The notes: generated by a model from the letters alone, not told the origin. Shown: positions 33,996-42,856, counted from the stretch's first letter. The stretch: 64,000 bases of DNA from Halomontanus rarus (GCF_017357405.1 NZ_CP071597.1:2914001-2978000), one strand, 5' to 3'. A program made the numbers and translations.

Positions 33996-35696
33996 ATGCA
34001 ACGGCGAACGTTTCTCGAGGGCGGTGTCGGTGCCGGCGTCGCCTTGACCCTCCTGTCCGCCTCCGCCAGTGGTGTGTCTACCCGAGGTCGATCTCAGTCC
34101 CGATCCCGCTTTCGACTCCAGTCGACCGATGCGTACGAACCGCTCGGCAGACTCCAGGTGGACCGTGCCGCGGAAGCCGTGGTCGGTGACGACGGCGACA
34201 CGGTCTACCTCGCGACCGTCGACGGCTTCGCGATCGTCGACGTAAGCGACCCGGCCGACCCGACGCCGCTCGCCGAGCGGCGAGGGTTGCTAGGCGGGGC
34301 CGACGAAGGTGAGGGAGACGCCGACGAAAGCGAAGACGGGGACGGGGACGCAGAGGGAGACGAGGAGACTGAGTACGGCCCACTCACCGACATCCTCGAC
34401 GTCGAGGTCGACGACGACAGGCTCGTCGTCCCGGGTCCCGCGAACCCGACTCGCGGAAACGAATTCCACGGATTCCTCCTGTACGACGTGAGCGATCCGA
34501 CCGACCCGGTCCCCGCGGCCGACCCCTACGAAACCGACTTTCACATCCACAATTGCTTCTTCGCGGACGACCTGTGCTATCTGGTCGGGAACGGGATCGA
34601 GGGCAATCCGCTCGTGATCGTCGACGTGAGCGACGACGAGCCGACCGAAGTCGGCCGCTGGTCGCTGCTCGAGCACGACGACCGCTGGGCGGACGTCAAC
34701 TCGATCCTGTGGAACCTCCACGACGTCTTCGTCCAGGATGAGGTGGCGTATCTCTCCTACTGGAACGCCGGGACCTATCTGGTGGACGTCAGCGATCCCG
34801 GCGATCCCGAATACATTTCGCACGTCGCCGACGACGACGTCGAGTCACAGCGCGGGATCGAGTCGTTCGGTGTCGTAACGGCCCAGCAGACGCTGCCGGG
34901 CAACGACCACTACGCCGCGGTCGACGAGACGGGCGAAGTGCTCGGCGTCGGTCGCGAGAGCTGGGCGGCCCAACGAGGCGAGACCGAGGGGGCCGGTGGC
35001 ATCGACCTCTGGGATATCTCCGACCGGACGGCGCCGGAACACCTGTCGACGATCGAGGCCCCGGAGTCGTTCGACGCCTCCTACAGGGGCGGAATGTGGA
35101 CGACCGCCCACAACTTCGAATTGCGCGACGGACGCCTCTACTCGTCGTGGTATCGCGGGGGCGTGAAGATCCACGACGTCTCCGATCCCGCCAGTCCGGA
35201 GGAACTCGCCTGGTGGCGCGATCCCGCCGAGGCGGCGTTCTGGACCGCCCGCGTCGCCCGGCCCGACGAGACCTTCGTCGCGAGCAGTACGGCGGCCATT
35301 CCGAACTCGCCGGCGACGGGCGCACTCTACGTGTTCCCGATCGAGTCGGGGACGCAGGCGGAGCCGCCGTCGCTCACCGATCCCGATGAGTCGGGCGGGT
35401 CGGTAGAGCCAGACGGCGAGGAATCGGGGACGGGTACCGAAACAGAGGCCGAAACCGAATCCGAGACCGAAACCGAGAAGGAGGCGGAAACCGACCTCGA
35501 GACGAACTCGTCGGCGACCGACGGATCGGACGAGGAGGCCACGCCGGGATTCACCGGCGTCACCGGACTCGCCGGCGGTGCGCTCGCGCTCGAGTGGCTC
35601 CGGCGGTCGCGTGGGTCTGGATCGCTGTCTCCGTCTCGATCGGATGCTGATTCGGACGTGAGCTCGGAATCGAAACCGGACTCGGAATCGAACTGA
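33996..35696 (+). CDS. Tat-exported LVIVD-repeat protein with C-terminal anchor-like segment
   Basis: A 566-residue exported protein. The twin-arginine signal MQRRTFLEGGVGAGVALTLLSASASG covers residues 1-27. Repeats of the LVIVD type, for example GFAIVDVSDPADPTPLAE, PLVIVDVSDDEPTEVG, AGTYLVDVSDPGDPEYIS and GVKIHDVSDPASPEEL, form a beta-propeller. Acidic inserts occur near residues 110 and 480. The C-terminus has ATPGFTGVTGLAGGALALEWLRR, a PGF-CTERM-like sorting tail, followed by a further 30-residue Ser/Asp tail that is not usual. It is likely anchored at the outer cell surface. Ligand unknown. Confidence 0.85.
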   Translation: MQRRTFLEGGVGAGVALTLLSASASGVSTRGRSQSRSRFRLQSTDAYEPLGRLQVDRAAEAVVGDDGDTVYLATVDGFAIVDVSDPADPTPLAERRGLLGGADEGEGDADESEDGDGDAEGDEETEYGPLTDILDVEVDDDRLVVPGPANPTRGNEFHGFLLYDVSDPTDPVPAADPYETDFHIHNCFFADDLCYLVGNGIEGNPLVIVDVSDDEPTEVGRWSLLEHDDRWADVNSILWNLHDVFVQDEVAYLSYWNAGTYLVDVSDPGDPEYISHVADDDVESQRGIESFGVVTAQQTLPGNDHYAAVDETGEVLGVGRESWAAQRGETEGAGGIDLWDISDRTAPEHLSTIEAPESFDASYRGGMWTTAHNFELRDGRLYSSWYRGGVKIHDVSDPASPEELAWWRDPAEAAFWTARVARPDETFVASSTAAIPNSPATGALYVFPIESGTQAEPPSLTDPDESGGSVEPDGEESGTGTETEAETESETETEKEAETDLETNSSATDGSDEEATPGFTGVTGLAGGALALEWLRRSRGSGSLSPSRSDADSDVSSESKPDSESN

Positions 35697-35779
35697 GATC
35701 GCTTCGGATCCGGACCGGAATCAAAATCGGGACCGGTCGAAACCGAAACCTTTCCCCGCTCGGTTCCCTAGGACCGCCA

Positions 35780-36157
35780 ATGACCGAATCCGAGGCCGAA
35801 CCCGACGGGGAGGGCGCGCTCAAAGAGCGCGTCGAGCGCTGGCTCGCTCGCGAGATGCCGATCATCCAGATGCACGGCGGCACCAGCGCCGTCCGCGAGG
35901 TCGATCCCGACACCGGCGAGGTCGTCATCGAACTCGGCGGCGGCTGCAAGGGGTGTTCGGTGAGCGACGTGACGACCGGCAACATCGAAGCCGAACTCAT
36001 CCAGTGGGACGAGATCGACTCCGTCACGGTCCGCGTCCCAGACGCTCGAGACAGCCTCGGCGACCACGACCAGGCCGAATCGATCATGGGGGTCGACCGG
36101 ACCGAGGGCGGCCGCGGTGACTGGGGCTCGTCGGATCCGGGTCAGGAGCATCTGTAG
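35780..36157 (+). CDS. NifU C-terminal domain protein (Fe-S scaffold)
   Basis: A 125-residue protein. MHGGTSAVREVDPDTGEVVIELGGGCKGCSVSDVTTGNIEAEL contains the GGGCKGCSVS motif, the CxxC that binds a transient Fe-S cluster in NifU/NfuA proteins. An acidic tail follows. It should act as a scaffold or carrier for Fe-S cluster insertion, for which aconitase and the NuoCD-containing complex elsewhere in the window are clients by type. Single gene, 83 nt after the LVIVD gene. Confidence 0.9.
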   Translation: MTESEAEPDGEGALKERVERWLAREMPIIQMHGGTSAVREVDPDTGEVVIELGGGCKGCSVSDVTTGNIEAELIQWDEIDSVTVRVPDARDSLGDHDQAESIMGVDRTEGGRGDWGSSDPGQEHL

Positions 36158-36276
36158 GTCCCCGTCCCGACGCTCCCACCGGTCTCGGTTTCGATCCCGA
36201 TCCCGTCCGGAACCGATGTCTTTTCCTGCATTCGGCGACCGTTGTCGAACAATGACCAATTTTGGGAACGCCTGTA

Positions 36277-36395
36277 GGCTTTTATCTGCCCGTTACGCAG
36301 TCGTAGCCATGCGGACGTGTAGACCCCGATGCGGGACGCGGACTCGAGTTCGATCGCTCGCTCGAGTCCGGTCCGGAGGTGTCGGCGATGTCTGA
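36277..36395 (+). promoter_or_regulatory. Leader of the ACT-homoserine dehydrogenase operon with TATA box, mini-ORF and hairpin
   Basis: A TATA-like GGCTTTTATC at 36278-36287 lies about 26 nt before the ATG at 36309. That ATG opens a 28-codon, Arg-rich frame (MRTCRPRCGTRTRV...GDV) ending with TGA at 36393-36395, which overlaps the ATG at 36388 of the ACT gene. Inside it GGACTCGAG (36340-36348) and CTCGAGTCC (36361-36369) form a perfect 9-bp inverted repeat, followed by GGAGGTG (36375-36381) as a Shine-Dalgarno sequence. Hairpin plus SD occlusion suggests control of translation of the downstream operon. All of this is sequence inspection; the regulatory role is inferred. Confidence 0.4.
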
Positions 36396-36951
36396 ACTCG
36401 ACGAAGAATCCGACGACGAACCGGCGGAGACCGACGGCGGCGTTCGCGCCTACACCGTCCGTCTCGAGCTCGTCGACGAACCCGGCGAACTCCTGCGGAC
36501 GCTCGAGCCGATCGCCAACAACGGCGGGAACCTGCTGAGTATCCACCACGAGCGGGGCAACATTACCCCCCGCGGGCACATCCCCGTCGAGGTCGACCTC
36601 GAGTGTCCGCCCGACCGCTTCGAGGGGATCGTCGAAGCGCTGCGCGAGGCCGGCGTCAACGTCATCCAGGCCGGCGCTGACCGCTACGGCGAGGAACTCA
36701 ACGTCATCCTCGTCGGTCACCTCGTCGAGAGCGACCTCTCGGATACGCTCTCGGTGATCGAGGGCAACGAGCACGCGTCGCTCGTCGATCTCTCGCTGGC
36801 CGCCCCTGAGGGAATGGACGCCGTCTCGAGTGCGCGCCTGCGCCTCGCCGTCGACACCGGTCGCGCCGACGACGCCCTCGAGACGGTCCGGGAGATCGCC
36901 GACGAGAAGGACTTCTGCGTCGTCGAACCGCTGCTCGGAGGTGACGCCTGA
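36388..36951 (+). CDS. ACT-domain regulatory protein of the homoserine pathway
   Basis: A 187-residue protein with an ACT domain, YTVRLELVDEPGELLRTLEPIANNGGNLLSIHHERGN, followed by VPVEVDLECPPDRFEGIVEALREAGVNVI and a second ACT-like half (VILVGHLVESDLSDTLSVIEG...SSARLRLAVDTGRADDALETVREIA). ACT domains bind amino acids, and its stop overlaps the next ATG (ATGA), so it is translationally coupled to homoserine dehydrogenase. It probably senses threonine or methionine for that enzyme. An upstream GTG at 36379 is an alternative start. Confidence 0.85.
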   Translation: MSELDEESDDEPAETDGGVRAYTVRLELVDEPGELLRTLEPIANNGGNLLSIHHERGNITPRGHIPVEVDLECPPDRFEGIVEALREAGVNVIQAGADRYGEELNVILVGHLVESDLSDTLSVIEGNEHASLVDLSLAAPEGMDAVSSARLRLAVDTGRADDALETVREIADEKDFCVVEPLLGGDA

Positions 36952-37898
36952 TGCGACTCGCCATCCTGGGCGCCGGTGCCGTCGGCCGTTCGGTCGCCGA
37001 CCTCGCCGGCGAGTACGGCCACGAGGTCGTCGCGCTCGCGGACTCGAGTCACGCGACCGTCGACGAGTCGGGCGTGGCGGTCGCGGACGCGCTCGGATCG
37101 AAAGACGCCGGCGACGCGCTCGGCTCACACGACCCCGAGGACGTCTTCGAGGCCGACTACGACGTGCTCGTCGAGGCGACGCCGACCACCCTCGGCGACG
37201 CCGAACCCGGCTTCTCGCACGTCGAACGCGCACTCGAGGACGATCGTCACGTCGTCCTCGCGAACAAGGGTCCCGTCGCGGAACGCTACGAGGAGTTACG
37301 CGCGCTCGAGGCCGACAGCGCGGGCTCGATCCGGTTCGAGGCGACCGTCGGCGGCGCGATTCCGGTGTGCTCGACGATCGAGGACTGCACGCCCCAGTCC
37401 GTAACGGCGGTACGGGGCGTGCTCAACGGCACCGCGAACTTCATCCTCACGCGGATGGCCGCCGAAGGGTTGGATTACGAGCACGTCCTCGCGGAGGCGC
37501 AGGATCTGGGCGTCGCCGAGGCGGACCCCACCTTCGACGTCGACGGCACCGACGCCGCGCTGAAGTTCGTCATCCTCGCGAACGTCCTCTCGGAGGGCGG
37601 CTTCTCCCTCGAGGACGCCGAAGTGACGGGGATCCAGAACGTCCCCGGCAGCGCGCTCGACCTCGCGGCCGAGGACGGCCGGACGATCCGGCTCATCGGC
37701 GAGGCGACGCGGGAGGGCGTCCGCGTCGGACCGCGACTCGTCCCCGAGAACGGCGCGCTCGCCGTCACCGGGACTCGGAACATCGTCCAGATCGAGACGA
37801 AGAACGCGGGCAGCCTCCACAACAGCGGCCGCGGCGCGGGCGGTCCCGAGACCGCGACGGCGGTGCTCTCGGACGTGGGACGGCTGCCGTCGCTGTAG
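36951..37898 (+). CDS. hom: Homoserine dehydrogenase
   Basis: A 315-residue enzyme reducing aspartate semialdehyde to homoserine, the branch point to Thr, Met and Ile. It has LAILGAGAVGRSVADLAG (Rossmann), ALEDDRHVVLANKGPVAERY with the catalytic-region Lys, RFEATVGGAIPV and the homoserine-binding LNGTANFILTRM. The LGVAEADPTFDVDGTDAALKFVILANVL motif is the family signature. It lacks the C-terminal ACT of bacterial enzymes, and the coupled ACT-domain gene upstream replaces it. Confidence 0.94.
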   Translation: MRLAILGAGAVGRSVADLAGEYGHEVVALADSSHATVDESGVAVADALGSKDAGDALGSHDPEDVFEADYDVLVEATPTTLGDAEPGFSHVERALEDDRHVVLANKGPVAERYEELRALEADSAGSIRFEATVGGAIPVCSTIEDCTPQSVTAVRGVLNGTANFILTRMAAEGLDYEHVLAEAQDLGVAEADPTFDVDGTDAALKFVILANVLSEGGFSLEDAEVTGIQNVPGSALDLAAEDGRTIRLIGEATREGVRVGPRLVPENGALAVTGTRNIVQIETKNAGSLHNSGRGAGGPETATAVLSDVGRLPSL

Positions 37899-38014
37899 AC
37901 CGTTTCCTCTTTCGTTTGTGTTCGACCGCGACTCGCACGCGGACCGTACGCGGTCCGCGACGCACCGAAACGCTTTTTTGCGCTACGTGTGGCCTCGAGT
38001 ATAGGTCCCCTCTA

Positions 38015-38242
38015 GTGATCCACACGCATCCGAACCTGGCCGGTTTCGGCGTCGTCTGTGCCGCCCTTTTCGGTCTGCTCTTTCCGCCGATGTGGTTTCT
38101 CGGGTCGATGATCGGCGCGCTCTCGATCGTCGGCGGCTGCACCCTCTGGTACGCGAGTCGCAGTTCGACTCGGACGTTCGCGGTCTGGCTCGTTTTCGCG
38201 GGATTCGTCACCGTGGTTCGCGTCGGTGGGACGGTCAGTTGA
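38015..38242 (+). CDS. Small membrane protein, 75 aa, GTG start
   Basis: An ORF starting GTG at 38015 (VIHTHPNLAGFGVVCAAL...). It has about three hydrophobic segments (8-28 GFGVVCAALFGLLFPPMW; 30-45 LGSMIGALSIVGGC; 57-72 FAVWLVFAGFVTVV), consistent with an integral membrane protein. The start is uncertain because the frame stays open upstream. Function not recognised. Codon use is normal for the region. Confidence 0.5.
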   Translation: MIHTHPNLAGFGVVCAALFGLLFPPMWFLGSMIGALSIVGGCTLWYASRSSTRTFAVWLVFAGFVTVVRVGGTVS

Positions 38243-38428
38243 TCGGCTATCGACGCGCTCGGGGTCGTGACTGCGAATGGACTCACGTTCGTTTCGGTAG
38301 CCGGCTGGGTTCACGCGGAGTCGGTCGAACATCCTCTTCCGTGTGAATAACACGCAAACCGCATGCAGGCGTCGGGGTGGCCCGAACGCGCTTTCGAAAT
38401 GGTTTTAACCGCAACGACCAAAAGAGAC

Positions 38429-38437
38429 CGATATAAG
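38429..38437 (+). promoter_or_regulatory. TATA box of the tuf-rps10 operon
   Basis: CCGATATAAGC lies about 27 nt before the ATG at 38462. This spacing predicts a leaderless mRNA for EF-1alpha. Confidence 0.6.
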
Positions 38438-38461
38438 CGCCTCTGCGCGTGAGCTATAACA

Positions 38462-39730
38462 ATGAGCGAAGACAAACCGCACCAGAACCTGGCCATTATT
38501 GGCCACGTTGACCACGGAAAGAGCACACTGGTCGGGCGACTCCTCTACGAGACGGGGAGTGTACCCGAGCACGTCATCGAGCAGCACCGAGAAGAGGCCG
38601 AGGAGAAGGGCAAGGGTGGCTTCGAGTTCGCCTACGTCATGGACAACCTCGCCGAAGAGCGCGAACGCGGTGTCACCATCGACATCGCCCACCAGGAGTT
38701 CGACACGGACAAGTACTACTTCACCATCGTCGACTGTCCTGGTCACCGCGACTTCGTCAAGAACATGATCACGGGCGCATCCCAGGCGGACAACGCCGTC
38801 CTCGTCGTCGCCGCAGACGACGGTGTCGCGCCCCAGACCCAGGAGCACGTCTTCCTGGCCCGTACCCTCGGGATCAACGAACTCATCATCGGCATCAACA
38901 AGATGGACGTCGTCGACTACGCCGAGGACACCTACGACGAGGTCGTCCAGGAAGTCAACCAGCTGCTTCAGCAGGTTCAGTTCAACACCGAGGACGCCTC
39001 GTTCATCCCGATTTCGGCGTTCGAGGGCGACAACATCGCCGAGGAATCCGAGAACACGCCGTGGTACGACGGCGAGATCCTCCTCGAGGCACTCAACAAC
39101 CTGCCGGAGACGGAGCCGCCGACGGACGCGCCGCTTCGCCTCCCGATCCAGGACGTCTACACCATCTCCGGTATCGGGACCGTCCCAGTCGGACGACTCG
39201 AGACCGGTGTCATGAACGTCGGTGACAACGTCTCCTTCCAGCCCAGCGACGTGGGCGGCGAAGTGAAGACGATCGAGATGCACCACGAGGAAGTGCCGGA
39301 AGCCGGCCCCGGTGACAACGTCGGATTCAACGTCCGTGGTATCGGCAAGGACGACATCCGCCGCGGTGACGTCTGTGGCCCGGCCGACGATCCGCCGTCG
39401 GTCGCAGAGACCTTCCAGGCACAGATCGTCGTCATGCAGCACCCGTCCGTGATCACGGCCGGCTACACCCCGGTCTTCCACGCCCACACCGCACAGGTCG
39501 CCTGTACGGTCGAATCCATCGACAAGAAGATCGACTCCTCGAGCGGCGAAGTCGCCGAGGAGAACCCCGACTTCATCCAGTCGGGTGACGCGGCTGTGGT
39601 CACCATCCGACCGCAAAAGCCACTCAGCATCGAGCCATCCAGTGAGATTCCCGAACTCGGGAGCTTCGCCATCCGCGACATGGGTCAGACCATCGCCGCC
39701 GGCAAAGTCCTGAGCGTCAACGAGAAGTAA
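38462..39730 (+). CDS. tuf: Translation elongation factor 1-alpha (aEF1A)
   Basis: A 422-residue GTPase delivering aminoacyl-tRNA to the ribosome. G1 is [11 protein letters not shown]3 [14 protein letters not shown]4 NKMD (GINKMDVV), and the switch region contains [15 protein letters not shown]. Domain 2 and 3 motifs include [29 protein letters not shown] and [21 protein letters not shown]. It is the first gene of the tuf-rps10 operon, with 4 nt to the next start. Confidence 0.98.
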   Translation: MSEDKPHQNLAIIGHVDHGKSTLVGRLLYETGSVPEHVIEQHREEAEEKGKGGFEFAYVMDNLAEERERGVTIDIAHQEFDTDKYYFTIVDCPGHRDFVKNMITGASQADNAVLVVAADDGVAPQTQEHVFLARTLGINELIIGINKMDVVDYAEDTYDEVVQEVNQLLQQVQFNTEDASFIPISAFEGDNIAEESENTPWYDGEILLEALNNLPETEPPTDAPLRLPIQDVYTISGIGTVPVGRLETGVMNVGDNVSFQPSDVGGEVKTIEMHHEEVPEAGPGDNVGFNVRGIGKDDIRRGDVCGPADDPPSVAETFQAQIVVMQHPSVITAGYTPVFHAHTAQVACTVESIDKKIDSSSGEVAEENPDFIQSGDAAVVTIRPQKPLSIEPSSEIPELGSFAIRDMGQTIAAGKVLSVNEK

Positions 39731-39734
39731 ATCG

Positions 39735-40043
39735 ATGCAACAGGCACGCGTTCGACTCGCGGGTACGAGCCCAGAAGACCTCGACAACATCTGTGACGAC
39801 GTCCGCGAGATTGCGAACAACACCGGCGTCAACCTCAGCGGCCCGATCCCGCTGCCGACGAAGACGCTCGAGGTTCCAACGCGGAAATCGCCCGACGGCG
39901 AGGGCACCGCGACGTGGGAGCACTGGGAGATGCGCGTCCACAAGCGCCTGATCGACCTGGACGCCGACGAACGCGCACTCCGCCAGCTCATGCGCATTCA
40001 GGTACCGAACGACGTTTCGATCGAGATCGTCCTCGAGGACTGA
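39735..40043 (+). CDS. rps10: Ribosomal protein S10 (uS10)
   Basis: A 102-residue S10. [57 protein letters not shown] is the family core, and the end is [28 protein letters not shown]. It follows EF-1alpha by 4 nt, the conserved archaeal arrangement. Confidence 0.98.
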   Translation: MQQARVRLAGTSPEDLDNICDDVREIANNTGVNLSGPIPLPTKTLEVPTRKSPDGEGTATWEHWEMRVHKRLIDLDADERALRQLMRIQVPNDVSIEIVLED

Positions 40044-40226
40044 AAACTCGATTCGATCTGCGGTTTCTCTTTCGGATGTCATCGTTCGTCGAGCGAAAGC
40101 GCTGGCACTTACACTCGAGGAGGTAGTGAGACAAGACGGAACGGGGATAAACGTGGATACGAGTACCGAGGTTCGAAACAGTACTGTCGGCTGAGCGTTT
40201 TTGTATCGTCCCCTCGTAGGGTGAGT

Positions 40227-40907
40227 ATGTCCAGTTCTCGCTCTCGATCGAATCCTGATTCCGGGTTCGAATCGACCTCACCACCCGGCTCACAATCCGG
40301 TAGCGCGAGTCCGATCCTCGAGACGCTCGGTCTGTTCGTGATCGTCTTCGTGGTACAACAGTTCGCGTATCTCGTCGGTGCCGTAGGGCTGATGACCGGC
40401 CTGTTCGTCCTCACTCCACCGCTCGAGACGAACCCGTGGACGGTCGTCACGAGCGTCTACGCTCACGGAAGCCTAGGGCATCTGCTCTCGAACAGCATCG
40501 CGCTCGCCGTCTTCGGCTGGCCGATCGCACGGATGACTACGCGATTTCGGTTTCACGCGTTCTTCATCGTTACCGGTGCGCTCGCCGGGATTACACAGAT
40601 CTGGGTCATGAGTGTCTTCGGCGAGATGACCGGTGTCCTCGGTGCTAGCGGTGCCGTCTTCGCCTTACTCGGCTATCTCATCACCGGCAATCGAATCTCC
40701 GAGAGTATCGCCGGCAGAATTTCGGTTCCATGGTGGGTGACACTTTTGTTTTTCGTCTCGATCGCGATCGCCGCGACCGTTCTAACGGCGGGTCCGGGAG
40801 TCGCACTCGTCGCTCACTTCACCGGTTTCCTGCTGGGACTCGTCGCCGGTCGAGCGCGAGTATTGGATCCGAAGCCGTCGCGGCGGGGGACGCGACGACC
40901 GGCCTGA
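40227..40907 (+). CDS. Rhomboid-family intramembrane serine protease
   Basis: A 226-residue membrane protein. A polar Ser/Pro-rich N-terminus of about 33 residues precedes six membrane segments. Catalytic features are HGSLGHLLSNSIALAVFG (the HxxxN oxyanion motif), GASGAVFALLGY (the GxSG catalytic serine) and a C-terminal VALVAHFTGFLLGLVAG, which carries the catalytic histidine. It cleaves membrane proteins within the bilayer; substrates unknown. GTG at 40221 and ATG at 40227 are both possible starts. Confidence 0.9.
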   Translation: MSSSRSRSNPDSGFESTSPPGSQSGSASPILETLGLFVIVFVVQQFAYLVGAVGLMTGLFVLTPPLETNPWTVVTSVYAHGSLGHLLSNSIALAVFGWPIARMTTRFRFHAFFIVTGALAGITQIWVMSVFGEMTGVLGASGAVFALLGYLITGNRISESIAGRISVPWWVTLLFFVSIAIAATVLTAGPGVALVAHFTGFLLGLVAGRARVLDPKPSRRGTRRPA

Positions 40908-41005
40908 GCGAGGGCTCGGCCCGGATGCTGTAAGCCCCGATTTCTCGATTCTTGGCACTCGCTTACAAACACCGTCGAGTGAGTGTGTTCACACGTCTCG
41001 TACCC

Positions 41006-41857
41006 ATGTCTACCACGACGACCGCCCTTCGAACCGTTCGAGAGAACGGACTCTCGTCGCTCACCCGCCGTAGCCTCGCATACGTCGCTCTCCGGAGTCC
41101 GCTGGCCAATGTAGCGTCCCGTCGTCTCTACTGGACAATTGGCCCGCGATTCGTTCGCTGGCACCACAACTGCGCCCTCGAGCAGTACGCGGCCCCGCTC
41201 GAGCCGTTTTGCGTCCGCTGGGTCGACCCGGCGAACATCGATCGGTTCTCGCGACGACCCTATCCTCCCGACCGGAATCGACGGGAGCTGTTCGGCAGCG
41301 TCCGCGACGGCGAATGGGATCGTCGTTCGATGGCGGAGACGCCCGACTCGAGTCCGGAGGAGTTTCCGCGACACCTGTTCGACGCCGAAACGATCGCCGA
41401 GACGCCGCTGTATCGCGCCATCGAGGACTGTATCGTCGGCGACGACGACTGGCTCGAGACGCCGTTCGTCCGGGAGGTCCTCGAGCGCCTCGCGGCCGGC
41501 GAGTACCCCGTCTGGGGGACCTGTCGGGACCGTGCGGACGTCCTCGAGCGGTGTCGGGAACTCGAGGCGCTGGCCGTCGACGTGATCTGTGCGGGGTATC
41601 GCTCCCAGCGCGAGCTCGTGGCGGCGGGAGAGTCCGATCGGGACTTCGTCGGCACGTTTGCCGAGGAGATCACCGTCGACGTCGCTCGAGACGGCGAGTT
41701 GTTAGCCGTCGGCGGCAAACACCGACTGTGTCTGACGAAGGCGATCGGTCTCGAACGGGTTCCGGTCTCGATCCTCGTCCGACACCGGGACTGGGTCGAG
41801 CGCTGCGAGCAGCAGTGGTTCGAATCCGACGGCGGGTTTTACGAAGACATCGGGTGA
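41006..41857 (+). CDS. Haloarchaeal conserved protein with a ParB-like C-terminal fold
   Basis: A 283-residue protein with a basic N-terminus. Near the C-terminus DVARDGELLAVGGKHRLCLTKAIGLERVPVSILVRHRDW resembles the GxHRLxxAKxLGLxxVPV strand-helix of ParB/Srx-type domains, but the remainder gives no clear catalytic motif. The Met at 41006 starts MSTTTTALRTVREN. No operon partner. It is the last gene before the tRNA-Ala that bounds the accessory region. The ParB-like assignment is tentative. Confidence 0.65.
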   Translation: MSTTTTALRTVRENGLSSLTRRSLAYVALRSPLANVASRRLYWTIGPRFVRWHHNCALEQYAAPLEPFCVRWVDPANIDRFSRRPYPPDRNRRELFGSVRDGEWDRRSMAETPDSSPEEFPRHLFDAETIAETPLYRAIEDCIVGDDDWLETPFVREVLERLAAGEYPVWGTCRDRADVLERCRELEALAVDVICAGYRSQRELVAAGESDRDFVGTFAEEITVDVARDGELLAVGGKHRLCLTKAIGLERVPVSILVRHRDWVERCEQQWFESDGGFYEDIG

Positions 41858-42014
41858 GTCTCGAGTCGACCGGCTATCGTCGTGTGTCTGTAATGAGGTC
41901 CCGTTCTCTCGTATCGAGAGTCGTACCCGATCCCCAATCCGTTCGATCCAACTGGACACGAGCGCCACGCGGAAACACAAGCCTCAAATAGAAACCGCGG
42001 TTATCGTTGCTCGA

Positions 42015-42086
42015 GGGCTCGTAGATCAGTGGTAGATCGCTTCCTTCGCAAGGAAGAGGCCCTGGGTTCAAATCCCAGCGAGTCCA
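42015..42086 (+). tRNA. tRNA-Ala (anticodon CGC)
   Basis: Full cloverleaf. Acceptor GGGCTCG pairs with CGAGTCC, and G17-T83 gives the G3:U70 wobble pair that identifies alanine tRNAs. D-arm GATC-AGTGGTA-GATC. Anticodon arm CTTCC-TTCGCAA-GGAAG, with CGC in the loop. T-arm CTGGG-TTCAAAT-CCCAG. The CCA end is not encoded beyond the discriminator A. It is a likely integration target: its 3' end recurs in degenerate form at about 55831-55861. Confidence 0.95.
42052..42086 (+). mobile_element. Putative att site at the 3' end of tRNA-Ala (left boundary of integrated element)
   Basis: The T-arm and acceptor end of tRNA-Ala form the usual haloarchaeal integrase target. A matching but degenerate copy lies about 13.8 kb away at 55831-55861, sharing GTTC(A/G)AA(T/C)CCC and CGAGTCCA. 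A tyrosine integrase (degenerate) lies inside the interval. The outer ends are inferred. Confidence 0.55.
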
Positions 42087-42180
42087 TCGGATTGTTGTCA
42101 CGTTTCTAATTGCTCCGATAGTCGCACGTTTAGCGACTGATTCCGAATTATGCAGCGACGACTATCGCGTAGAAACCACC

Positions 42181-42270
42181 CCTCGAGACCGAGGGATTGC
42201 CGGTACGGGATTCGCGTCCGTGCAGTCCCGCGATTATAACGAAGGAAACACGGGGTGGTCGGCGTGAGTC
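42181..42270 (+). repeat. Left-end repeat of the integrated element
   Basis: CCTCGAGACCGAGGG, then GCGATTATAACGAAGGAAAC and ACGGGGTGGTCGGCGTGA, lead into the first element gene. A diverged copy of the same series occurs at 55913-56000 beyond the right-hand att-like sequence. This suggests a second element in tandem or a recombination product. GATTATAAC resembles a TATA box. Confidence 0.55.
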
Positions 42271-42509
42271 TCGAGGATCTCCTCGAGGCGGTCGACGTCG
42301 ACGAACTTCACCGACGAATTCACGCCAACCCCAGCCCACGTACTGACAGGGAGTTCCGCTGTCTCGAGTGCGGCTCGCGCTGTACGCGACTCCTCGACGG
42401 TCACTCGGAGGCCGGTCACAACCGCGAGTGCTCCCGTCGAATGCGGCGGACGGGTGCGGAGCGATCGACGTCAGTTCTCACCGACGGCGGTGCGGAGGTG
42501 GATCGGTGA
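42264..42509 (+). CDS. Small zinc-finger-like protein, element-encoded
   Basis: An 81-residue frame from GTG at 42264, preceded by a TATA-like GATTATAAC at about 42231 and a GGGGTGGT SD-like sequence. RCLECGSRCTRLLDGHSEAGHNREC has C and H residues arranged like a C2H2/C3H zinc finger, with an Arg/Ser-rich tail. Similar small proteins occur at the left ends of haloarchaeal integrated elements. No function recognised. Confidence 0.5.
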   Translation: MSLEDLLEAVDVDELHRRIHANPSPRTDREFRCLECGSRCTRLLDGHSEAGHNRECSRRMRRTGAERSTSVLTDGGAEVDR

Positions 42510-42648
42510 CGCCGTTCTTGCGAGTCGGCTGTACGACGTCCCCAGCGGGACGACGATCGAGCATCCCGCGCTCGAGGCGACCGACGACGACGTTTGCCGT
42601 GCGCTCGAGGGAGTCGTCGAAGCTGAGGAGGTGATGCTCGGTGAGTAA
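42490..42648 (+). pseudogene. Remnant of a short acidic protein, start uncertain
   Basis: A reading frame whose second half, LYDVPSGTTIEHPALEATDDDVCRALEGVVEAEEVMLGE, has acidic, protein-like character. The part before it looks like another frame. The GTG at 42506, which sits at the expected distance from a GGAGGTG sequence, opens a different frame giving an Arg-rich sequence. I read this as a decayed gene with a frameshift near 42520, not an intact one. Confidence 0.3.
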
Positions 42649-42856
42649 CGATCACTTCCGCTCAAGGAGTGATCGTACTGTCGGTTGTGAAGAGATAGCG
42701 GTCATCAATCTGTTTCGTGGTTGGGCTGTTGAAACAGTTGATGACCGCCACTCTATGGGAGGGTCTGTGGACGGTTATGGGTCAAAGTTGTATAGACTAC
42801 CCCAGCGAATCGGTATCAAAATTCGAGCACCCTACACAGGAGGTGACTGGGCGTGA
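42641..42856 (+). CDS. Hypothetical 71-aa protein, element-encoded
   Basis: A frame from GTG at 42641, preceded by GAGGAGGTGA, with stop TGA at 42854-42856 overlapping the next GTG. The sequence SNDHFRSRSDRTVGCEEIAVINLFRGWAVETVDD is not recognised. It lies in lower-GC DNA than its neighbours. Coding status is moderate to low. Confidence 0.3.
   Translation: MSNDHFRSRSDRTVGCEEIAVINLFRGWAVETVDDRHSMGGSVDGYGSKLYRLPQRIGIKIRAPYTGGDWA

Noticed and set aside
42490..42648. An intact gene in the GTG 42506 frame
   Set aside because: The product is an Arg-rich, non-halophilic sequence, while a different frame has acidic, protein-like character. I list the region as a remnant only.
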